DNA of 64,000 bases from Ceratodon purpureus (GCA_014871385.1 CM026430.1:5686630-5750629), one strand, 5' to 3'. Counted from the first letter of the stretch, positions 39,053 through 49,630 are shown. Notes: generated from the sequence alone by a model not told the origin. Numbers and translations: made by a program.

Positions 39053-40861
39053 CTACTCGCCAACACAAGGGACAGCGGTGATGTTCATTAGACTAAGGAG
39101 GCGTAAGAAGGAGTCATGGGGTAGAGCCTTAGTGAGAATGTCTGCCACATTGTTGCCGGTGGTGACGTAAACAACGCTGATCAGGTTGTTCAGGGAGTGT
39201 TCCCTGTTGATATGGTACTTGACATCCACATGCTTTGTACGCTTGTGGTATTCGGGATTTCGAACCAGCCTTATTGCAGCTTGATTGTCGCTGTGGAGAA
39301 TCGTGGCAGGAATCTGAGGATAGGTTAGGTCTTCCATAAGCTGGCGAAGCCAGAGGATCTCCTGGGTGGCAAGGTGGGCGGCTACATACTCGGCCTCTGT
39401 GGTTGAACTGGCCGTACCTCCTTGCTTGCGGCTGCCCCAAGCTATGGGACCCCCGTTGAGTATAATCACGTAGCCGCTGCGGGACTTACGGTCGTCTAAA
39501 TCCGAAGCGAAGTCTGCATCGCAGTAAGCCTCCAGAACATTCGGTGTGGTGTTGGCGGTGTACGTGAGGCGGAGATCCGGCTTGCCTCGAAGATAACGGA
39601 GTATACGTTTAACACCTGCAATGTGGCTGCGTTTAGGGCTGCGGGTGAACTTCGAAGCATGGCTCGTGGCATAAGTAATGTCCAATCTCGTGCCCTGGCT
39701 TGCGAAATGTAGGCTCCCGACGATCTCCCCGTATGGAAATGTTGGGTCAGGTAGCTCGCCTTCGGAGGAGACAAAGTCGAGTTGTGTGTGCGGGTCGGCA
39801 GGTATGGCGAGGGGAACCGCATCTGTATAGCCATATTCTGCGAGCTTGGATGCAACGTATCGAGCCTGATCAAGTTGGAGTATGCCTTGGCTCCGATCTC
39901 GAGAAATGTGAAGTCCGACGTAGACTTCAGGAGCACCAGTAGTGACCTTGAAAGCACCGCCCATGTCGAGAATGACCTGATCAATCCGTTCGTGGCGTTG
40001 GCTACAGATTATACCATCGTCCACAAAAATCCCGAGGATAAGCTTAGAGAGTCCTGCACCGAAATAGACACATGGGTCAGCCTTCGTGGGTAAGAAATTG
40101 TAGCGAACCAGGAATTTGTTGAAGGTGTGATTCCAAATCCTGGAACTCTGTTTCAATCCGTAGAGGGCTTTCTTCAGGCGGCAGACGTGGGTTGGGTGTG
40201 TCTCGACGATGAAGCCCTATGGCTGAGTCATGTATATCTCCTCTTCAATTTCCCCGTAGAGGAAAGCAGTCTCTACATCGAATTGCGTGATCTCCATGTT
40301 ATCTGCGGCTGCAATGGATAAAATAGTGCGGATAGAATCAAACTTCACAACGGGGGAGAAGGTTTCAGAATAATCGAGGCCTTCTCGCTGGGAGAAGCCC
40401 TTTGCTACAAGCCGCGCTTTGTAGCGAGCGATTGTCCCGTCTGGTGCAAGCTTGATCTTATAAACCCACTTATTCTGGACCACATTACGGCCTGGGGGTA
40501 GGGCTGTTAATTCCCAGGTGCCGTTGCTGATTAGGGATGTGTATTCCTGATCCATCGCAGCCTGCCAGTGATGGGCTTCGGAGGAGCGAACCGCTTGAGC
40601 AAATGTACGTGGTTCAATGGGTACGGGTGCTGAAGAGTGTGCCATGCCGGCATAGACTCCGGGCTTCTCAGGGTAAACCCAGGCACCGAAACGTTCGGGG
40701 GGTCTTCTTGTACGCGTCGCCCGTGCAGGGGGTGGGCTTGATCCTCTTGGTCCTGGTTGGGGCGATATAATTGGCGTCTGAAGGGGTTCGCTGGTGTCTC
40801 CCACTGATGGTGGCAAGGCGGTTGCAGGCAAGTCGATGGTATGTCCTGGATTGCGCTCTGA
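39053..40861 (-). pseudogene. Copia RT-RNase H region, left element, interrupted by amber codons
   Basis: This is the C-terminal half of the polyprotein in the same frame as the gag-int ORF, separated from it by TAG at 40862-40864 and broken again by TAG at 40217-40219. The first open piece carries the RT N-terminus (QNKWVYKIK, ARLVAKGFSQREGLDY, TFSPVVKF, FDVETAFLYGEI). The second begins after the conserved MTQP.GF position, where Glu is usual, and has LYGLKQ-like context, RT catalytic FVDDG (residues 44-48 of the 367-residue piece) and RNase H residues D213, E256 and D290, then HVDVKYH and DILTKALP near the end. Without suppression no full Pol is made. Confidence 0.9.
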
Positions 40862-43606
40862 CTATGGCGGTGGAGCTGCGGCGAATACTCCCACTGCTTG
40901 CGTGGTCGGAACTTCAGGTGGGATTCCTTCTGGTTGTAAAACTTGCACGTCAACATACAGAGGAGGTTGGGCCGTGTGAGTTGGAGCAGCTTCGGTGTTA
41001 CCTGGCTGGAGACGAGGCTCATGGTGTGCTAAGTCAGCATCAGTGAGAGTAATGTCGCACCAGCGTGCAAGGGTGCCGTCATCTCCTGGTCGGGGGCCAC
41101 CATAAATTTCTTTGAGAAATTCATCTTCTGCAGACTCTGTGCTTGGATCATAGATGTTATCATCGGGCGGGTTGTCCAAGGCGTCCTGTGATTCCAGCTC
41201 AGGGTTGGCATTGGGAATCTGTAATTGCACAGGTAGTGCAGCAGCATGCAGCGCAGGTGCTTGTGGGGCCGGTACTGGTCGGAAGATATGATCAACAGGA
41301 ACTGTGAACAACGGTGTATCAAAGAATGCTTGTCCGTCTCGCTGTGGCTTCTCTGCAGGCTCTTCTGCGAAGAGTCCTTTGATGACTGAAGACTCATCGA
41401 AGATGACGTCTCGGCTCTCGTGAATCTTTCGAGTTTTGTTCACCCACACTCGATAAGCCTTGCTGCTCTTGCTATACCCCATAAATATGCCTCGTGTACT
41501 ATGAGGTTGCAGCTTGCTGCGGAGCTCCTTGGGGATGAGAATGTAAGCGTCTGCACCGAACACCCTCATATGTGAGACAGAGGGCTTCTCACCGTGCCAT
41601 GCCTGGAAAGGGGTCATCCCTGGTATGACACGGGTTGCTGTGCGATTAAGACAGTATACTGCTGTATGCAGTGCCTCCCCCCAAAACTTCAGATGGACGT
41701 TAGCCGAGTACAACATGCTTAGCACCGACTCCATGATCGTGCGGTTGTCTCTCTCTGCTACTCCATTTTGCTCAGGAGTATATGGCGTGGTCATCTGGTG
41801 GTGTATGGCCTTCTGTCGAAGAAACTCCTGGAAAGCGGTGTTGGTGAACTCGGTTCCTCTGTCAGTTCTGAGGGTGGTGATCTTACAATGTGTTTCCCGT
41901 TCCAACTGCGCTACATACAACTGAAAGTAGCTCAGAGTGTCTGATTTTCTGGTCATGCAGTAGACGACTCTGTAACCAGTGGCGTCATCCTTGAAGAGTA
42001 TGAAGTATGGAGCTCCTGCCACAGTTTTAACATGCATCGGACCGCATATGTCCGAGTGAATCAGCTGGCCGGGAATAGAGGCTCTAACTCTCTCAGCGTT
42101 TACGGGGAACTGAGAGCGGTGGTTCTTGCCGTATGCACACCCTGAACAAAAAGGATGAGGGCCAGGATTCGAGGGTAGGGTCATGTCATCTACAAGCTCT
42201 TGCCTGGCGGTGGCACGAATTGCTTCGTGACTGATGTGCCCCAGCCGTTTGTGCCAGACGTCAAGCGACTGATTGCCATCCTTCTTGCTGGTTACCCCGA
42301 AGTTCCCAACATGTAGAGCATAATGTGTCGGCGGCTTCACAGCTGTTATCAACAGCTTGTACATCTTGCTTATCAAGACACCTCGCATCACCACCTCTCC
42401 TGTCTGAGTGACCAAGCGGCAAGTGGACTTCGAAGTTATGGTGTCGACGTTGCGCTGTGCTGCTCGCTGGGACGAGAAAAGGCTCGTTCCGAGATCTGGT
42501 ACAAAGAGGACGTCAGTGAGGGTTGCCGTGTCCTGTCTGCCTTCAAGATCAACTATCACATCGATGTTTCCGATTCCTATGACAGCAAGAAGTATCCCGC
42601 CTACACCAGTGACAGTCCGACGCTCGTGCGAGATGTCCGTGTAGGATACAAAGAACGAATCAGCATTCGTCATATGTTCTGTACAGCCACTGTCGACATA
42701 CCATGCATCGGTATCGACAGCGCTTACAGAAGAGCTGGAGGCCATGTAGGCTCGGTGCCGTGGTGCATCAGGAGCTGTCCCTCCCTTCTGTGGAGCTAGC
42801 GGTGAACTATGTGAATGCTGGGACTCGTCAGGCTCTGGACATTCGTTCGCCCAATGTCCCGTCTGTCCGCATTTCCAGCAGGTAGTTACCTTCTTGCGCT
42901 CGGCTATTTCCTTTTGGCGTTCTTGCCGTTGCTCGAAGGTGAGAGGCGGTCGACTCCCAACAGTCTTGGCCGGGTTTGCAGAAGCAACATAAGCGAGCGC
43001 CACTTTGGACTCTTCAATACTCTCTTCAGCCTGGAGTCGCTGCTCCTGTCTCAAAAGACGGACGGTCAGGTTGTTAAGAGTGCGTGAGGTATCTTCTACG
43101 TTATCCCAGGCGGAGATAAACGGCCCATACTTGGGAGGAAGGCTTGAGATAACCTTTGACATAAGACCAGAGTCTGAAATCGAACTATCTCCAAGATTTA
43201 CAAGCTGACTTTTAATTATCTCTAGCTTCCCAAGATATGAAGCTATGGTGTCTGTGCTGTCAAGCTTGCATTCATAGAACCTTTGTTGGACGTGGTGTAT
43301 CGACTCATGAGCCTTTTGATCGTGCATGACTTTCAGCTTGTCCCAGATCATCTTAGATGTGGTGCAGCTAAGTAATACCTCAAGAATGGTCTCGTCAACA
43401 GCTTTGCACAATAAAGACGTGCACTGGTTGTCCTTTTTGACCCAATCCAACTCCGCGGTTGGATCGTCACTGGGTTTGGGGACAGAACCGTCGACAATAC
43501 CCATCAGATCCTGGCCCAGGAGGATGGCCCGGATCTGAAACTTCCACAGGTGGAAGTTGTGACCATTATACACTTTGACATTACGTAACTCTGCGGTGGA
43601 GTCCAT
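40862..43606 (-). CDS. Copia Gag-protease-integrase ORF, left element
   Basis: 914 codons ending in TAG. Gag occupies roughly residues 1-240 and starts with a DUF4219/UBN2-like segment (YNGHNFHLWKFQIRAILL). A CCHC zinc knuckle follows at C243, C246, H251 and C256. The aspartic protease motif is DSG at 305-307 (WYVDSGCTEHM). The pre-integrase H...H...C...C region runs from WHKRLGH (451) to FCSGC (487). The integrase core has D519 (HSDICGP), D582 (RTDRGTEF) and E618 (NGVAERDN), the D,D-35-E spacing. The start follows a leader of about 120 bases after the primer-binding site. The ORF is intact, but the stop separates integrase from RT. Confidence 0.95.
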   Translation of the reverse strand: MDSTAELRNVKVYNGHNFHLWKFQIRAILLGQDLMGIVDGSVPKPSDDPTAELDWVKKDNQCTSLLCKAVDETILEVLLSCTTSKMIWDKLKVMHDQKAHESIHHVQQRFYECKLDSTDTIASYLGKLEIIKSQLVNLGDSSISDSGLMSKVISSLPPKYGPFISAWDNVEDTSRTLNNLTVRLLRQEQRLQAEESIEESKVALAYVASANPAKTVGSRPPLTFEQRQERQKEIAERKKVTTCWKCGQTGHWANECPEPDESQHSHSSPLAPQKGGTAPDAPRHRAYMASSSSVSAVDTDAWYVDSGCTEHMTNADSFFVSYTDISHERRTVTGVGGILLAVIGIGNIDVIVDLEGRQDTATLTDVLFVPDLGTSLFSSQRAAQRNVDTITSKSTCRLVTQTGEVVMRGVLISKMYKLLITAVKPPTHYALHVGNFGVTSKKDGNQSLDVWHKRLGHISHEAIRATARQELVDDMTLPSNPGPHPFCSGCAYGKNHRSQFPVNAERVRASIPGQLIHSDICGPMHVKTVAGAPYFILFKDDATGYRVVYCMTRKSDTLSYFQLYVAQLERETHCKITTLRTDRGTEFTNTAFQEFLRQKAIHHQMTTPYTPEQNGVAERDNRTIMESVLSMLYSANVHLKFWGEALHTAVYCLNRTATRVIPGMTPFQAWHGEKPSVSHMRVFGADAYILIPKELRSKLQPHSTRGIFMGYSKSSKAYRVWVNKTRKIHESRDVIFDESSVIKGLFAEEPAEKPQRDGQAFFDTPLFTVPVDHIFRPVPAPQAPALHAAALPVQLQIPNANPELESQDALDNPPDDNIYDPSTESAEDEFLKEIYGGPRPGDDGTLARWCDITLTDADLAHHEPRLQPGNTEAAPTHTAQPPLYVDVQVLQPEGIPPEVPTTQAVGVFAAAPPP

Positions 43607-43726
43607 GACTTGACTTCAAGGAGAACGAGGTTAATCAGCAGGAAACTCGTTGGCACGAGACTCAGCGAGAACTGTAGGCACAGTACTATTACAATGACTT
43701 TAACTTGATACCTATTGAGCGTTGAA

Positions 43727-43740
43727 GTGGGCCCATAACC
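43727..43740 (-). promoter_or_regulatory. Primer-binding site matching the initiator tRNA-Met anticodon arm
   Basis: The plus strand reads GTGGGCCCATAACC, identical to the anticodon stem-loop of plant initiator tRNA-Met as I remember it (GTGGG-CCCATAA-CC). The element RNA is thus complementary to an internal tRNA segment, as in Drosophila copia and yeast Ty5. It lies three bases inside the TG...CA LTR edge. I found no match to the tRNA 3' end (TGGTATCAGAGC) here. Confidence 0.75.
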
Positions 43741-43743
43741 TAT

Positions 43744-44155
43744 TGGAGTTCTTTAACAGACACGTGAATACTTCTGAGAGAGGGAACAGTAACCTGAGTG
43801 AGGACACTTAAGACTCGGGACTGACACACCACGGTTGCATACACTATGAACAGTAGATGCCGGGAAAGAACAACTTCATTACTGTAAAGGATCACACATG
43901 CTTACACAAGCCCTAATAACAGAGGATCTTGGAGCTCAAAGAACTGACTAAAGCTTCCACAGATCACACCGTCCAGAGAGAGCTACAGAGCTTGCTCGTA
44001 CGCATACTTAGCGAGCTTCAACTCTTCCCTAACAGCTAGAATTGGAGGGAACATCTTCTTGCTGTTTGAATTAGCTGTGTCGTCTTGTCTTCCCGGTAAA
44101 CAGTTTAGCCAGTACCGTACTTGTGGTAAAGTAAGTAGCCGGGGTAATTCCTACA
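43744..44155 (-). repeat. LTR 2, shared by both copia elements
   Basis: 412 bp, identical to LTR 1 by eye. It serves as 5' LTR of the left element and 3' LTR of the right one. Confidence 0.93.
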
Positions 44156-44194
44156 CTCTCACTCGGTACTGGCTAAACTGTGGAATGTAGGAAA

Positions 44195-46003
44195 CTACTC
44201 GCCAACACAAGGGACAGCGGTGATGTTCATTAGACTAAGGAGGCGTAAGAAGGAGTCATGGGGTAGAGCCTTAGTGAGAATGTCTGCCACATTGTTGCCG
44301 GTGGTGACGTAAACAACGCTGATCAGGTTGTTCAGGGAGTGTTCCCTGTTGATATGGTACTTGACATCCACATGCTTTGTACGCTTGTGGTATTCGGGAT
44401 TTCGAACCAGCCTTATTGCAGCTTGATTGTCGCTGTGGAGAATCGTGGCAGGAATCTGAGGATAGGTTAGGTCTTCCATAAGCTGGCGAAGCCAGAGGAT
44501 CTCCTGGGTGGCAAGGTGGGCGGCTACATACTCGGCCTCTGTGGTTGAACTGGCCGTACCTCCTTGCTTGCGGCTGCCCCAAGCTATGGGACCCCCGTTG
44601 AGTATAATCACGTAGCCGCTGCGGGACTTACGGTCGTCTAAATCCGAAGCGAAGTCTGCATCGCAGTAAGCCTCCAGAACATTCGGTGTGGTGTTGGCGG
44701 TGTACGTGAGGCGGAGATCCGGCTTGCCTCGAAGATAACGGAGTATACGTTTAACACCTGCAATGTGGCTGCGTTTAGGGCTGCGGGTGAACTTCGAAGC
44801 ATGGCTCGTGGCATAAGTAATGTCCAATCTCGTGCCCTGGCTTGCGAAATGTAGGCTCCCGACGATCTCCCCGTATGGAAATGTTGGGTCAGGTAGCTCG
44901 CCTTCGGAGGAGACAAAGTCGAGTTGTGTGTGCGGGTCGGCAGGTATGGCGAGGGGAACCGCATCTGTATAGCCATATTCTGCGAGCTTGGATGCAACGT
45001 ATCGAGCCTGATCAAGTTGGAGTATGCCTTGGCTCCGATCTCGAGAAATGTGAAGTCCGACGTAGACTTCAGGAGCACCAGTAGTGACCTTGAAAGCACC
45101 GCCCATGTCGAGAATGACCTGATCAATCCGTTCGTGGCGTTGGCTACAGATTATACCATCGTCCACAAAAATCCCGAGGATAAGCTTAGAGAGTCCTGCA
45201 CCGAAATAGACACATGGGTCAGCCTTCGTGGGTAAGAAATTGTAGCGAACCAGGAATTTGTTGAAGGTGTGATTCCAAATCCTGGAACTCTGTTTCAATC
45301 CGTAGAGGGCTTTCTTCAGGCGGCAGACGTGGGTTGGGTGTGTCTCGACGATGAAGCCCTATGGCTGAGTCATGTATATCTCCTCTTCAATTTCCCCGTA
45401 GAGGAAAGCAGTCTCTACATCGAATTGCGTGATCTCCATGTTATCTGCGGCTGCAATGGATAAAATAGTGCGGATAGAATCAAACTTCACAACGGGGGAG
45501 AAGGTTTCAGAATAATCGAGGCCTTCTCGCTGGGAGAAGCCCTTTGCTACAAGCCGCGCTTTGTAGCGAGCGATTGTCCCGTCTGGTGCAAGCTTGATCT
45601 TATAAACCCACTTATTCTGGACCACATTACGGCCTGGGGGTAGGGCTGTTAATTCCCAGGTGCCGTTGCTGATTAGGGATGTGTATTCCTGATCCATCGC
45701 AGCCTGCCAGTGATGGGCTTCGGAGGAGCGAACCGCTTGAGCAAATGTACGTGGTTCAATGGGTACGGGTGCTGAAGAGTGTGCCATGCCGGCATAGACT
45801 CCGGGCTTCTCAGGGTAAACCCAGGCACCGAAACGTTCGGGGGGTCTTCTTGTACGCGTCGCCCGTGCAGGGGGTGGGCTTGATCCTCTTGGTCCTGGTT
45901 GGGGCGATATAATTGGCGTCTGAAGGGGTTCGCTGGTGTCTCCCACTGATGGTGGCAAGGCGGTTGCAGGCAAGTCGATGGTATGTCCTGGATTGCGCTC
46001 TGA
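44195..46003 (-). pseudogene. Copia RT-RNase H region, right element, interrupted by amber codons
   Basis: Identical in translation to 39053-40861, including both TAG codons (46004-46006 and 45359-45361). The shared defects show that both internal regions derive from one already interrupted copy, or were homogenised later. Confidence 0.9.
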
Positions 46004-48748
46004 CTATGGCGGTGGAGCTGCGGCGAATACTCCCACTGCTTGCGTGGTCGGAACTTCAGGTGGGATTCCTTCTGGTTGTAAAACTTGCACGTCAACATAC
46101 AGAGGAGGTTGGGCCGTGTGAGTTGGAGCAGCTTCGGTGTTACCTGGCTGGAGACGAGGCTCATGGTGTGCTAAGTCAGCATCAGTGAGAGTAATGTCGC
46201 ACCAGCGTGCAAGGGTGCCGTCATCTCCTGGTCGGGGGCCACCATAAATTTCTTTGAGAAATTCATCTTCTGCAGACTCTGTGCTTGGATCATAGATGTT
46301 ATCATCGGGCGGGTTGTCCAAGGCGTCCTGTGATTCCAGCTCAGGGTTGGCATTGGGAATCTGTAATTGCACAGGTAGTGCAGCAGCATGCAGCGCAGGT
46401 GCTTGTGGGGCCGGTACTGGTCGGAAGATATGATCAACAGGAACTGTGAACAACGGTGTATCAAAGAATGCTTGTCCGTCTCGCTGTGGCTTCTCTGCAG
46501 GCTCTTCTGCGAAGAGTCCTTTGATGACTGAAGACTCATCGAAGATGACGTCTCGGCTCTCGTGAATCTTTCGAGTTTTGTTCACCCACACTCGATAAGC
46601 CTTGCTGCTCTTGCTATACCCCATAAATATGCCTCGTGTACTATGAGGTTGCAGCTTGCTGCGGAGCTCCTTGGGGATGAGAATGTAAGCGTCTGCACCG
46701 AACACCCTCATATGTGAGACAGAGGGCTTCTCACCGTGCCATGCCTGGAAAGGGGTCATCCCTGGTATGACACGGGTTGCTGTGCGATTAAGACAGTATA
46801 CTGCTGTATGCAGTGCCTCCCCCCAAAACTTCAGATGGACGTTAGCCGAGTACAACATGCTTAGCACCGACTCCATGATCGTGCGGTTGTCTCTCTCTGC
46901 TACTCCATTTTGCTCAGGAGTATATGGCGTGGTCATCTGGTGGTGTATGGCCTTCTGTCGAAGAAACTCCTGGAAAGCGGTGTTGGTGAACTCGGTTCCT
47001 CTGTCAGTTCTGAGGGTGGTGATCTTACAATGTGTTTCCCGTTCCAACTGCGCTACATACAACTGAAAGTAGCTCAGAGTGTCTGATTTTCTGGTCATGC
47101 AGTAGACGACTCTGTAACCAGTGGCGTCATCCTTGAAGAGTATGAAGTATGGAGCTCCTGCCACAGTTTTAACATGCATCGGACCGCATATGTCCGAGTG
47201 AATCAGCTGGCCGGGAATAGAGGCTCTAACTCTCTCAGCGTTTACGGGGAACTGAGAGCGGTGGTTCTTGCCGTATGCACACCCTGAACAAAAAGGATGA
47301 GGGCCAGGATTCGAGGGTAGGGTCATGTCATCTACAAGCTCTTGCCTGGCGGTGGCACGAATTGCTTCGTGACTGATGTGCCCCAGCCGTTTGTGCCAGA
47401 CGTCAAGCGACTGATTGCCATCCTTCTTGCTGGTTACCCCGAAGTTCCCAACATGTAGAGCATAATGTGTCGGCGGCTTCACAGCTGTTATCAACAGCTT
47501 GTACATCTTGCTTATCAAGACACCTCGCATCACCACCTCTCCTGTCTGAGTGACCAAGCGGCAAGTGGACTTCGAAGTTATGGTGTCGACGTTGCGCTGT
47601 GCTGCTCGCTGGGACGAGAAAAGGCTCGTTCCGAGATCTGGTACAAAGAGGACGTCAGTGAGGGTTGCCGTGTCCTGTCTGCCTTCAAGATCAACTATCA
47701 CATCGATGTTTCCGATTCCTATGACAGCAAGAAGTATCCCGCCTACACCAGTGACAGTCCGACGCTCGTGCGAGATGTCCGTGTAGGATACAAAGAACGA
47801 ATCAGCATTCGTCATATGTTCTGTACAGCCACTGTCGACATACCATGCATCGGTATCGACAGCGCTTACAGAAGAGCTGGAGGCCATGTAGGCTCGGTGC
47901 CGTGGTGCATCAGGAGCTGTCCCTCCCTTCTGTGGAGCTAGCGGTGAACTATGTGAATGCTGGGACTCGTCAGGCTCTGGACATTCGTTCGCCCAATGTC
48001 CCGTCTGTCCGCATTTCCAGCAGGTAGTTACCTTCTTGCGCTCGGCTATTTCCTTTTGGCGTTCTTGCCGTTGCTCGAAGGTGAGAGGCGGTCGACTCCC
48101 AACAGTCTTGGCCGGGTTTGCAGAAGCAACATAAGCGAGCGCCACTTTGGACTCTTCAATACTCTCTTCAGCCTGGAGTCGCTGCTCCTGTCTCAAAAGA
48201 CGGACGGTCAGGTTGTTAAGAGTGCGTGAGGTATCTTCTACGTTATCCCAGGCGGAGATAAACGGCCCATACTTGGGAGGAAGGCTTGAGATAACCTTTG
48301 ACATAAGACCAGAGTCTGAAATCGAACTATCTCCAAGATTTACAAGCTGACTTTTAATTATCTCTAGCTTCCCAAGATATGAAGCTATGGTGTCTGTGCT
48401 GTCAAGCTTGCATTCATAGAACCTTTGTTGGACGTGGTGTATCGACTCATGAGCCTTTTGATCGTGCATGACTTTCAGCTTGTCCCAGATCATCTTAGAT
48501 GTGGTGCAGCTAAGTAATACCTCAAGAATGGTCTCGTCAACAGCTTTGCACAATAAAGACGTGCACTGGTTGTCCTTTTTGACCCAATCCAACTCCGCGG
48601 TTGGATCGTCACTGGGTTTGGGGACAGAACCGTCGACAATACCCATCAGATCCTGGCCCAGGAGGATGGCCCGGATCTGAAACTTCCACAGGTGGAAGTT
48701 GTGACCATTATACACTTTGACATTACGTAACTCTGCGGTGGAGTCCAT
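46004..48748 (-). CDS. Copia Gag-protease-integrase ORF, right element
   Basis: 914 codons, identical in translation to the left copy (40862-43606), with the same zinc knuckle, DSG protease and D,D-35-E integrase residues. Plus-strand ORFs over this region are antisense shadows. Confidence 0.95.
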   Translation of the reverse strand: MDSTAELRNVKVYNGHNFHLWKFQIRAILLGQDLMGIVDGSVPKPSDDPTAELDWVKKDNQCTSLLCKAVDETILEVLLSCTTSKMIWDKLKVMHDQKAHESIHHVQQRFYECKLDSTDTIASYLGKLEIIKSQLVNLGDSSISDSGLMSKVISSLPPKYGPFISAWDNVEDTSRTLNNLTVRLLRQEQRLQAEESIEESKVALAYVASANPAKTVGSRPPLTFEQRQERQKEIAERKKVTTCWKCGQTGHWANECPEPDESQHSHSSPLAPQKGGTAPDAPRHRAYMASSSSVSAVDTDAWYVDSGCTEHMTNADSFFVSYTDISHERRTVTGVGGILLAVIGIGNIDVIVDLEGRQDTATLTDVLFVPDLGTSLFSSQRAAQRNVDTITSKSTCRLVTQTGEVVMRGVLISKMYKLLITAVKPPTHYALHVGNFGVTSKKDGNQSLDVWHKRLGHISHEAIRATARQELVDDMTLPSNPGPHPFCSGCAYGKNHRSQFPVNAERVRASIPGQLIHSDICGPMHVKTVAGAPYFILFKDDATGYRVVYCMTRKSDTLSYFQLYVAQLERETHCKITTLRTDRGTEFTNTAFQEFLRQKAIHHQMTTPYTPEQNGVAERDNRTIMESVLSMLYSANVHLKFWGEALHTAVYCLNRTATRVIPGMTPFQAWHGEKPSVSHMRVFGADAYILIPKELRSKLQPHSTRGIFMGYSKSSKAYRVWVNKTRKIHESRDVIFDESSVIKGLFAEEPAEKPQRDGQAFFDTPLFTVPVDHIFRPVPAPQAPALHAAALPVQLQIPNANPELESQDALDNPPDDNIYDPSTESAEDEFLKEIYGGPRPGDDGTLARWCDITLTDADLAHHEPRLQPGNTEAAPTHTAQPPLYVDVQVLQPEGIPPEVPTTQAVGVFAAAPPP

Positions 48749-48868
48749 GACTTGACTTCAAGGAGAACGAGGTTAATCAGCAGGAAACTCGTTGGCACGA
48801 GACTCAGCGAGAACTGTAGGCACAGTACTATTACAATGACTTTAACTTGATACCTATTGAGCGTTGAA

Positions 48869-48882
48869 GTGGGCCCATAACC
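48869..48882 (-). promoter_or_regulatory. Primer-binding site, right copia element
   Basis: The same GTGGGCCCATAACC (plus strand) as at 43727-43740, adjacent to LTR 3. Confidence 0.75.
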
Positions 48883-48885
48883 TAT

Positions 48886-49297
48886 TGGAGTTCTTTAACA
48901 GACACGTGAATACTTCTGAGAGAGGGAACAGTAACCTGAGTGAGGACACTTAAGACTCGGGACTGACACACCACGGTTGCATACACTATGAACAGTAGAT
49001 GCCGGGAAAGAACAACTTCATTACTGTAAAGGATCACACATGCTTACACAAGCCCTAATAACAGAGGATCTTGGAGCTCAAAGAACTGACTAAAGCTTCC
49101 ACAGATCACACCGTCCAGAGAGAGCTACAGAGCTTGCTCGTACGCATACTTAGCGAGCTTCAACTCTTCCCTAACAGCTAGAATTGGAGGGAACATCTTC
49201 TTGCTGTTTGAATTAGCTGTGTCGTCTTGTCTTCTCGGTAAACAGTTTAGCCAGTACCGTACTTGTGGTAAAGTAAGTAGCCGGGGTAATTCCTACA
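48886..49297 (-). repeat. LTR 3 (5' LTR of right element)
   Basis: 412 bp, one difference from LTR 1 (T at 49235 versus C at 38951). It should carry the promoter for the right element on the minus strand. Confidence 0.93.
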
Positions 49298-49352
49298 TAA
49301 AAATCGGGTCTTTTTTATTCCTACATATTTCCTACATCGCACAAGGAACTAT
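49298..49352. other. Scrambled junction sequence right of the copia array
   Basis: 55 bp mix the LTR-end phrase TTCCTACA (two further copies) with the flank phrase AAATCGGGTC (near 49301 and again at 49353). This looks like filler from error-prone repair. Confidence 0.6.
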
Positions 49353-49549
49353 AAATCGGGTCCAAGGGCTTTATACAAGGCTCCAACCGGAACTTCAATT
49401 TATCCTATGTGCACTCTTTTGGCATCAAAATGTTTTGGACCGATTCGGAATTTTTGGCCAAGGTAAAGCAAATTGAGCTCCTTTGTCAGTTTTTGTTGGT
49501 ATGGTTTGGTAAACCTGATCAAATCATTTTATTAAGCTAGTGGCTCTTT
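49353..49549. repeat. 197-bp direct repeat flanking the copia array, right copy
   Basis: Partner of 38403-38599, offset 10950 bp. Beyond 49549 the sequence continues TATGATAGAAATTT, whereas the left copy runs into the LTR. Confidence 0.95.
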
Positions 49550-49630
49550 TATGATAGAAATTTCCAGAACTAGGATCCCTCTAGACATATACTACTCTAG
49601 GTTTTTCAAATAACGCTCGACCTTCAACTT

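Larger units (their letters stand above)
38602..49297 (-). mobile_element. Tandem Ty1/copia retrotransposon array (LTR-int-LTR-int-LTR)
   Basis: Three 412-bp LTRs (38602-39013, 43744-44155, 48886-49297) separate two internal regions offset by exactly 5142 bp. Domain order gag, protease, integrase, RT, RNase H identifies Ty1/copia, transcribed on the minus strand. The two internal regions give identical translations throughout. LTR1 and LTR2 look identical by eye and LTR3 differs at one base (T at 49235). The array is therefore very young. Sharing of the middle LTR fits unequal LTR recombination, though a collapse or expansion in assembly is possible. No 5-bp target duplication is visible: TTTAT on the left, TAAAA on the right. 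Confidence 0.95.

Noticed and set aside
40531..43538. Many plus- and minus-strand ORFs of 60-163 codons within the copia internal regions (also 45673-48680)
   Set aside because: They are out-of-frame or antisense shadows of the Gag-Pol frame; none has its own motif.
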